Positions 1-5,104 of a DNA stretch of 5,104 nt are shown one piece after another. The notes under the pieces were generated by a model. That model had not been told where the DNA came from. It saw only the letters and a program-made list of their open reading frames with translations, and searched no databases. Every line of letters starts with the position of its first letter. The stretch's first letter is position 1. Position numbers and translations under genes: made by a program. Source of the stretch: Bacteroidota bacterium (GTDB lineage: Bacteria > Bacteroidota > Bacteroidia > Chitinophagales > Chitinophagaceae); NCBI GenBank assembly GCA_029778965.1, contig JAKPBL010000255.1, positions 1-5,104 on the forward strand, read 5' to 3'.

Positions 1-2
1 AT

Positions 3-1409
3 ACCGAACGCCGGCTGCAAATGCCCAAGGGCGATATTTTGCACCAGTTTCGCGAAGACGTCAACAACGGCAAACTTCCCACCGTATCGTGGATTGTGGC
101 GCCCGAAAACTTTTCCGACCATCCATCCGCCGCGTGGTATGGCGCCTGGTACATCAGCGAGGTGATGGATATACTTACTAAAAACCCGGAGGTCTGGAAA
201 AAGACCGTCTTCATTCTGACCTACGATGAGAACGATGGTTATTTCGACCATATACCGCCCTTTGTCGCGCCCAACCCGGCCGACCCCGAATCGGGTAAAG
301 TGTCGGCGGGCATCGATGCATCGGTAGAATTTGTGGCCAATGAAAACCAGCAATCCCAAAAAGGGAGAAGTGCGCGGGTGAGTCCCATCGGGCTCGGCTA
401 TCGCGTTCCCATGGTGATCGCCTCACCCTGGAGCCGTGGCGGCTGGGTGAACTCGCAGGTGTTCGACCACACTTCTTCGCTCCAGTTCCTGGAGCATTTC
501 TTATCGCACAAAACAGGAAAGACCATTAAGGAAGAGAATATTTCCGCCTGGCGGCGCGCCGTTTGCGGCGATCTGCGTTCGGCTTTCCGCCCCTGGAACG
601 GGGAGAAGTTCGCAACACCCGACAGCCTCGACCGGAATAAATTTCTCGAAGGCATTCACAAGGCGCAATTCAAAAAGCTGCCTGATAATTATTACAAGCT
701 CGATGCATTGCAGGTAAAAGCGGCCAATGAAAATCCGCATTCGCTGGAGGCAATGCCCCGCCAGGAAAAAGGCATTCGCCCCGCCAATGCCCTGCCTTAT
801 GAATTGTCGGCCACCGGCATAGTCGACCCCGCGCGCAAAAAGTTCAGGCTATTGCTCGCCGCAGGTAAGAAATCGTTTGGCGACCGGTCGGCCGGGGCGC
901 CGTTCCAGGTATACAGCTATGGCGATTATAAAGGCAAAATGAACAGCAACCGGCACTATGCCGTAAAGGCCGGCGATCATGTCAGCGATGAATGGGATAT
1001 TGACGGCTTTCCCGGCGGGCTTTATAATATTCATGTCTATGGCCCCAACGGGTTTTATACCGTTTACAGCGGCAATGCCGCCGATCCGCTATTCGAAGTA
1101 TATATCGGCCATGAAGGCGGCGCCAAACCCGGCAACAAGCTGATATTGCAATTACAAAACAAGGAAAAGAAAGCGCTGGACATAGAAATCCACCATAACG
1201 CGTATGGCTATGCAAATGCGGGTCTGCGCCTGGCGGCGGCCGGCAACCCGAAAACATCGGCATCCCTGGAGATGGACCTTTCCGGCAGCCATCGCTGGTA
1301 CGACTTTACCATTCGCGTGAAAGGAAGCGGACTGCTGAAACGGTTTGCGGGTCGTTTGGAGAATGGCGCCGAGAGCAAAACCGATCCGCTGATGGGTGAG
1401 ATGGGGTGA
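3..1409 (+). CDS. Phospholipase C, phosphocholine-specific type, C-terminal part (5' end off window)
   Basis: This is the C-terminal portion of a secreted phospholipase C of the bacterial PlcH/PlcN-like phosphoesterase family, whose members hydrolyse phospholipids such as phosphatidylcholine to diacylglycerol and a phosphorylated head group. The frame is open from base 3, so the internal ATG at 21 is not the true start; the signal peptide and the catalytic nucleophile region are off the left edge. Residues here are numbered from the Met at base 21. Visible family signatures are SWIVAPENFSDHP (23-35), the metal-site motif TYDENDGYFDH (67-77, bases 219-251), SPWSRGG (135-141), VFDHTS (147-152) and AWRRAVCGDL (176-185). 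Two beta-rich repeats typical of the C-terminal phospholipase C domain (DUF756) follow, at about 258-362 and 370-448. The ending, RFAGRLENG then DPLMG, matches the usual family terminus, so the 3' end looks intact. Family assignment is confident; head-group specificity cannot be read from this fragment. Confidence 0.93.
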   Translation, partial: TERRLQMPKGDILHQFREDVNNGKLPTVSWIVAPENFSDHPSAAWYGAWYISEVMDILTKNPEVWKKTVFILTYDENDGYFDHIPPFVAPNPADPESGKVSAGIDASVEFVANENQQSQKGRSARVSPIGLGYRVPMVIASPWSRGGWVNSQVFDHTSSLQFLEHFLSHKTGKTIKEENISAWRRAVCGDLRSAFRPWNGEKFATPDSLDRNKFLEGIHKAQFKKLPDNYYKLDALQVKAANENPHSLEAMPRQEKGIRPANALPYELSATGIVDPARKKFRLLLAAGKKSFGDRSAGAPFQVYSYGDYKGKMNSNRHYAVKAGDHVSDEWDIDGFPGGLYNIHVYGPNGFYTVYSGNAADPLFEVYIGHEGGAKPGNKLILQLQNKEKKALDIEIHHNAYGYANAGLRLAAAGNPKTSASLEMDLSGSHRWYDFTIRVKGSGLLKRFAGRLENGAESKTDPLMGEMG

Positions 1410-1504
1410 GATAGCACTTTACCCGTCGGATGGCACCTACCGGTTCTTACCGCTCGCGTAAAAGGCGCCCGGTGCATGCAAGCCATCGTTTATCTTGTTG
1501 CCAC
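1410..1504. other. Intergenic gap between phospholipase C and receptor gene
   Basis: This 95-base gap separates two co-directional genes. The best hairpin near the phospholipase stop pairs 1404-1410 with 1418-1424 (seven pairs, two of them G-U, around a seven-base loop), but no T-run follows, so it is not a convincing intrinsic terminator. Short palindromes GGCGCC (1464-1469) and TGCATGCA (1473-1480) are present and have no assigned role. An in-frame ATG at 1430 could extend the receptor N-terminus but is not preferred. A promoter-like box lies at the right end. Confidence 0.6.
1491..1504 (+). promoter_or_regulatory. Possible Bacteroidota-type -7 promoter box before the receptor gene
   Basis: TATCTTGTTG at 1491-1500 resembles the Bacteroidota sigma-factor -7 consensus TAnnTTTG with one T missing, and ends only four bases before the receptor ATG. 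I find no TTG-type -33 element about 19-21 bases upstream, so the match is weak. If used, the transcript would have little or no leader. No Shine-Dalgarno sequence is visible, as is common in this phylum. Confidence 0.3.
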
Positions 1505-3907
1505 ATGAAGCAACTCATCCTTCTGCTTTCCTGCCTTTGCGGGGTGATATTCGCCGGTGCGCAGCAGCACATACGGGTCCGGGTGATGGATACCGGTGGT
1601 CAGCCCCTGCCCGCTTCGAGCATTGAACTGCTGAAAAAAGACTCTTCGGTATTGCTGAAAACGTTCACCGACAGCAGCGGGTTATTGCTGTTGAAAGGAT
1701 GGGCCGCCGGCCATTACGTTCTTCGGGCCAGCCACGCGGGGCACTCATCGGTTTTGCAGTCGCTTCACCTCGCAGACGCCACTATGGCAACCGTCGATTT
1801 CCGCCTGGAGCCGGCCGCCGGCCAGATGGACGAAGTAACCGTAACGGCAAAACAGCCGCTGATAAAACAGGTGAATGGCAAAACCATTGTGAATGTGGAA
1901 GGCAGCATCAATGCCACGGGTAGCAGCCTGCTGGAAGTGCTGGAAAGAACACCGGGCATAACCGTTGACAAAGACGGCAATATTGCGCTGCGCGGCCGCC
2001 CCAATGTGCTGGTGATGATCGACGGCAAGATGACTTATCTCAGTGGCGCCGAACTGGCGACCATGCTGGGCAGCATGAGCAGCGCACAGGTAGAGTCGAT
2101 CGAACTGATGGAGCATCCGCCCGCCAGCTTCGATGCGGCAGGCAATGCCGGTGTCATTAATATCCGCACCAAACGGTCGAAGCAGAAAGGCACCAATGGA
2201 AATATCAGTCTCTCCGCCAGTCAGGGCGTTTATCCCAAAACCAATAACAACATCGGCATCAGTCACCGGTCGGGTGCGGTTAACCTGTTTGCGAATTACG
2301 GTTTCACTTATAACAGGGGATACACCGACTTGTATGCGCTGAGAACATATTTTGCCCACGACGCCATGCCCGCCTTGCAGATGGAGCAACCGACCTATAT
2401 ACATTTCAACGCCCGCCTGCACAACATACGCGCAGGAATGGACTATTACATGCGCCCCGGCAGCAGCATCGGCTTCACGGTCGGTTATACGGATATTTCC
2501 CGTGTACGTACGGGAAACGGTGTTGCCGACTGGCTGCACAACGGCGGCGGCATCGACTCGTCGATCAGCACCATCAGCAGGAATACCACCAACTGGATCA
2601 GCAAAACCGGTAATCTTAACCTGCGCCACCAGTTCAACACCAAAACGGAACTGACAGTTGATCTGGACTACCTGCTGTACGATATCACGAATACACAGCA
2701 GTTCAGCAACAGCCTGCTGGCGCCTAATGGCTACGAGGAGAAAGTGAGCGGCGATCTGCCTTCAGCACTGAAAATAGCCGTATTGAAGGCGGATTATAAC
2801 AACCGTGTCAGCAAAATATTGCAATGGTCGGCAGGCATAAAGGGCTCCCGCACCAAAACAGATAACCTGTCGGCTTTTCAAAACTGGAACCACGATCAAT
2901 GGGAAGACGACCTGAACCGAAGCAACCACTTTTTGTACACCGAGAATATCCTGGCGGGATATATAAATGGCAACCGGGAGGCGGGCCGCTGGAAAACCGA
3001 CGCGGGACTAAGATTTGAGCATACCGCGTATGAAGCCAACCAGTTGGGAAATGCAGCAGGAAAAGACTCCGCCTTCCATCGTAATTACAGCAGCCTGTTT
3101 CCCGGCGCCACCATCAGCTATAAAGTAGATTCTGCAAACAGCTTCAGCCTGCATGCGGGCCGGAGAATCGATCGCCCGCCGTTCCAGAAGTTAAATCCCT
3201 TCACCACCATTATCAACAAATACACGTACCAGGCGGGCAACCCGCTGATCCTGCCGCAATACACCTGGAACCTGGAGCTGGTACACCAATACAAGGATTT
3301 GCTGACAACCACTATTGGTTATCATTTGACCCGGAACTATTTCACGCAGTATTTCTATTCAACCGCCGAAGGGCTGATTGTGTACAGCGATGGCAATATC
3401 GGCAAGATGAACAACCTGAGCGTGGCTACCCTGCTGCAATTGCAGCCGGTAAAGAACTGGAACCTGGTGTTGGATATCACCTACAATTACAAAGTGCTGG
3501 AAGGATTTGTATGGACGAAAACGCGATCTGCCATTCACCAGGTCAACTTCAACCTCAACAACCAACTCCGCTTCGGCAAAAAATGGACGGGTGAATTATC
3601 GGGGTATTATATCACCCGGCACCAGAACGACTTCAACGAAGTGCTGGACCCTACGGGGCAATTAGCAATGGGTGTGGCGCGCCAGGTGATAAAGGGAAAA
3701 GGCAGCCTGAAGCTGGCTTACCGCGACGTGTTTTATACCCAGCGAATGGCCGGCAATACTTCTTTCCAGCACGCCCATGAATATTTCTGGCTGAAGAGCG
3801 ACAGCCGGGTGCTTACCCTTTCTTTCAGCTACCGCTTCTCCAAAGGCGAGAAGGTACAACAGCGTAAACTGTCAAGCACCGAAGAGGCTGAACGGGTAAG
3901 TAACTGA
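1505..3907 (+). CDS. TonB-dependent receptor, outer-membrane beta-barrel family
   Basis: This gene encodes an outer-membrane transporter expected to import a ligand using energy passed by TonB; the ligand is unknown. I chose the ATG at 1505 (800 residues) because it places a normal signal peptide at the N-terminus: MKQ, a hydrophobic stretch, then likely cleavage after AGA (residue 19). The in-frame ATG at 1430 would add 25 mostly basic residues ahead of it. Residues about 22-103 form a carboxypeptidase-regulatory-like beta-sandwich. DEVTVTA (109-115) is in the place where Bacteroidota receptors carry a TonB-box-like segment. The plug runs to about 222 and includes LERTPGITVDKDGNIALRG (146-164), VMIDGK (170-175) and AGVINIRTK (215-223). 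The rest is a barrel rich in alternating aromatic strands, ending at LTLSFSYRF (770-778) with a charged 22-residue tail. Length and tail fit the family barrel type OMP_b-brl_3 rather than SusC, and no SusD partner is present. No sigma/anti-sigma pair is next to it. Confidence 0.93.
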   Translation: MKQLILLLSCLCGVIFAGAQQHIRVRVMDTGGQPLPASSIELLKKDSSVLLKTFTDSSGLLLLKGWAAGHYVLRASHAGHSSVLQSLHLADATMATVDFRLEPAAGQMDEVTVTAKQPLIKQVNGKTIVNVEGSINATGSSLLEVLERTPGITVDKDGNIALRGRPNVLVMIDGKMTYLSGAELATMLGSMSSAQVESIELMEHPPASFDAAGNAGVINIRTKRSKQKGTNGNISLSASQGVYPKTNNNIGISHRSGAVNLFANYGFTYNRGYTDLYALRTYFAHDAMPALQMEQPTYIHFNARLHNIRAGMDYYMRPGSSIGFTVGYTDISRVRTGNGVADWLHNGGGIDSSISTISRNTTNWISKTGNLNLRHQFNTKTELTVDLDYLLYDITNTQQFSNSLLAPNGYEEKVSGDLPSALKIAVLKADYNNRVSKILQWSAGIKGSRTKTDNLSAFQNWNHDQWEDDLNRSNHFLYTENILAGYINGNREAGRWKTDAGLRFEHTAYEANQLGNAAGKDSAFHRNYSSLFPGATISYKVDSANSFSLHAGRRIDRPPFQKLNPFTTIINKYTYQAGNPLILPQYTWNLELVHQYKDLLTTTIGYHLTRNYFTQYFYSTAEGLIVYSDGNIGKMNNLSVATLLQLQPVKNWNLVLDITYNYKVLEGFVWTKTRSAIHQVNFNLNNQLRFGKKWTGELSGYYITRHQNDFNEVLDPTGQLAMGVARQVIKGKGSLKLAYRDVFYTQRMAGNTSFQHAHEYFWLKSDSRVLTLSFSYRFSKGEKVQQRKLSSTEEAERVSN

Positions 3908-3915
3908 TTCTGTCT

Positions 3916-3927
3916 TATTTTAGGTGT
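3916..3927 (+). promoter_or_regulatory. Weak -7-like box directly before the hydrolase gene
   Basis: TATTTTAG at 3916-3923 differs from TAnnTTTG at one position and lies four bases before the ATG at 3928. No TTG -33 element is evident at the right distance, inside the end of the receptor gene. With only 20 bases between the genes, readthrough from the receptor is at least as likely as a separate promoter. The AGG at 3922-3924 is too close to the start to be a good ribosome binding site. Confidence 0.2.
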
Positions 3928-4728
3928 ATGCAAAAACTCCTATTCCTGCTCCTGCTGGTTATCGTACAATCGGCCATTGCGCAGCCGGCAGACTCGGGCT
4001 ATTACCAATCGTTCGACCGTACAAGAATATATTATGAATCGGTGGGCAGCGGAACACCGGTTGTGCTGGTGCACGGCTTTATCGTGAACAGCCAGTCCTG
4101 GAAGAAAACAGCACTGTACACCGACCTGGTCAGTAAAGGCTACAAGGTTATCATTATGGATCTGCGCGGTAACGGAAGGTCTGACAAACCACAAGACAGC
4201 ACCGCCTACGACAACGACGCCGAAGCGAAAGACATTATGGGTCTGCTAAGCAAGTTGCAGGTAGCTCATTACTATGCGGTGGGCTATTCGCGCGGCTCCA
4301 TTATTACAGCCCGGCTACTGGTATTGGACAAAAGGGTGAAGGCAGCGGTGATGGGCGGTATGGGCACTGATTTCACCAATCCCGAATGGCCGCGGCGAAT
4401 CATGTTTTATCACGCCCTTCGCGGCGATGATATTCCCGAGATGAAGCCGGTGATCGAAAATATAACACGCCAGGGCCTGGACAGGATGGCCCTGGCCTGG
4501 ATGCAGCGTTCGCAACCGTCTACCAGCCAGGCATTGTTGAAGAAAGTAAAACAACCCGTGCTGGTGATCTGCGGCGAGCAGGACAGCGATAATGGGTCGG
4601 CCGAAGCATTGTCGAAACTATTCCGGCATTCGGTTTTCAAAACAGTGCCCGGCGACCATGGCGGAGCTTATCATGGGGCGGCGTTTTCCGGGGCTGTTAC
4701 CGGTTTCCTGGCTGGAAGCGACAAATAG
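3928..4728 (+). CDS. Exported alpha/beta-fold hydrolase
   Basis: This is a complete 266-residue serine hydrolase of the alpha/beta-fold superfamily, expected to cleave an ester or similar bond. The ATG at 3928 is followed by a clear signal peptide (MQK, long Leu/Val core, likely cleavage after SAIA at residue 18), so the mature enzyme should be periplasmic or extracellular. The core order is canonical: VVLVHGF (45-51) gives the oxyanion-hole HG; DLRGNGRSDKP (78-88) is the usual post-strand-4 motif; GYSRG (119-123) is the nucleophile elbow with Ser121; VLVICGEQD (211-219) supplies the likely acid Asp219; and PGDHGGAYH (241-249) supplies the His, most likely His244. The region between the elbow and the acid is short, so the cap is small. 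It follows the receptor by 20 bases and is probably co-transcribed. The fold is certain; the substrate (lipid, lactone, small ester, peptide) is not readable from sequence. Confidence 0.9.
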   Translation: MQKLLFLLLLVIVQSAIAQPADSGYYQSFDRTRIYYESVGSGTPVVLVHGFIVNSQSWKKTALYTDLVSKGYKVIIMDLRGNGRSDKPQDSTAYDNDAEAKDIMGLLSKLQVAHYYAVGYSRGSIITARLLVLDKRVKAAVMGGMGTDFTNPEWPRRIMFYHALRGDDIPEMKPVIENITRQGLDRMALAWMQRSQPSTSQALLKKVKQPVLVICGEQDSDNGSAEALSKLFRHSVFKTVPGDHGGAYHGAAFSGAVTGFLAGSDK

Positions 4729-4742
4729 ACCAGAGGATGTTT

Positions 4743-5104
4743 TTACTGGTATTTCGGAACCGCTTCGTCCCAGTGCAACCGGGTAGTGAAACCGGTCGAC
4801 ACATAATCGGATGCATCGAAATACAGTCCCGATGCCACCCCTGTACCCGTTTTTACCGGCATGGCTCCCGCTTTGATGGTTGCCCCGCTCCCGCTGTTTG
4901 AGAACCGTATAGGGATAACAGTATTGTGGAATCCCTGCATCTCGATGTCCTCCCATGCATCATTATTAGTGCTTCCGCCGCTGCAGTCTACGTATCTGCG
5001 ATGAGACCTGAGCGCATTTCTGGCGATGAACGCCAGCTTTACGTCAAAGCCATCGGGCCTGTTTACCACCCGGCCGTTAAAACCGCCGGGGTCGGTATAT
5101 TTGC
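4743..5104 (-). CDS. Unrecognised protein, C-terminal 119 residues (5' end off window)
   Basis: I do not recognise this protein. On the minus strand a frame is open from the right edge (first full codon at 5102) to a TAA at 4743-4745, giving 119 residues. A GTG at 5069 is in frame but nothing suggests it is the start. The frame is judged coding because it stays open to the edge, its amino-acid mix looks natural, and it stops neatly just past the convergent hydrolase gene. The fragment is rich in Gly, Ser, Thr and aromatic residues with alternating polar and hydrophobic positions, suggesting a beta-rich, possibly extracytoplasmic domain. Notable segments are RPDGFDVKLAFIARNALRSH, a single Cys in YVDCSGGSTNND, an acidic AWEDIEMQGFH, SGLYFDASDYVSTGF and the terminal RLHWDEAVPKYQ. 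It is convergent with the hydrolase, so it belongs to a different transcription unit. No signal peptide, lipobox or sorting domain can be assessed or seen here. Confidence 0.6.
   Translation of the reverse strand, partial: KYTDPGGFNGRVVNRPDGFDVKLAFIARNALRSHRRYVDCSGGSTNNDAWEDIEMQGFHNTVIPIRFSNSGSGATIKAGAMPVKTGTGVASGLYFDASDYVSTGFTTRLHWDEAVPKYQ

Noticed and set aside
1404..1424. Hairpin at the phospholipase stop codon as an intrinsic terminator
   Set aside because: The stem includes two G-U pairs and is followed by GTCGG rather than a run of T.
1433..1475. GCACC/GGTGC and ACCGG/CCGGT inverted repeats in the gap before the receptor gene
   Set aside because: The stems are five pairs with loops of 25 bases or more, mutually exclusive in part, and no more than expected by chance.
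1430..1504. Upstream in-frame ATG that would extend the receptor by 25 residues
   Set aside because: The extension is Arg/His/Cys-rich and would bury a clean signal peptide starting at 1505; a promoter-like box also lies within it.
1745..2629. A long open frame (294 codons) on the minus strand inside the receptor gene
   Set aside because: It lies wholly antisense to a well-supported TonB-dependent receptor, its translation has no recognisable domain, and such frames are expected from codon bias in the sense gene.
4592..4956. Other open frames overlapping the hydrolase end and the convergent gene (plus 4592-4786, minus 4618-4956)
   Set aside because: They overlap the strongly supported hydrolase or the better minus-strand frame and their translations show no recognisable motif.
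5096..5103. Perfect TAnnTTTG promoter-like box (TATATTTG) on the plus strand at the right edge
   Set aside because: It falls inside the minus-strand coding frame and no plus-strand gene is visible after it within the window, so it is most likely chance.

Overview
The window looks like chromosomal DNA from a Gram-negative member of the Bacteroidota, plausibly a Chitinophagaceae-like soil bacterium; the family assignment is inference. Three things point there. The central gene is a TonB-dependent outer-membrane receptor of the Bacteroidota style, with an N-terminal carboxypeptidase-regulatory-like domain, a plug, and a barrel ending in a short charged tail. There are no convincing Shine-Dalgarno sequences before the starts. 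Degenerate TAnnTTTG-like boxes sit directly before two start codons. Base composition looks balanced to slightly GC-rich by eye and similar throughout, with no sign of a recent mobile element.

Layout, left to right. Bases 3-1409 (+) hold the C-terminal part of a phosphocholine-specific-type phospholipase C; its beginning lies off the left edge. A 95-base gap follows, without a recognisable terminator. Bases 1505-3907 (+) encode a complete 800-residue TonB-dependent receptor. Twenty bases later, 3928-4728 (+) encodes a complete, exported 266-residue alpha/beta-hydrolase. Fourteen bases after its stop, a convergent partial gene on the minus strand (stop at 4743) runs off the right edge; I do not recognise its family.

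The receptor and hydrolase are close enough to be co-transcribed, and both products are predicted to leave the cytoplasm. One inference is that the hydrolase acts in the periplasm or outside the cell on something the receptor imports, but neither sequence reveals the substrate. The phospholipase upstream is also an envelope or secreted enzyme (head-group release from phospholipids); any link to the receptor is proximity only. I saw no tRNA, rRNA, CRISPR array, insertion sequence, integrase, toxin-antitoxin pair or defence gene. I do not find strong evidence of an undescribed system; the findings below are modest points worth checking.
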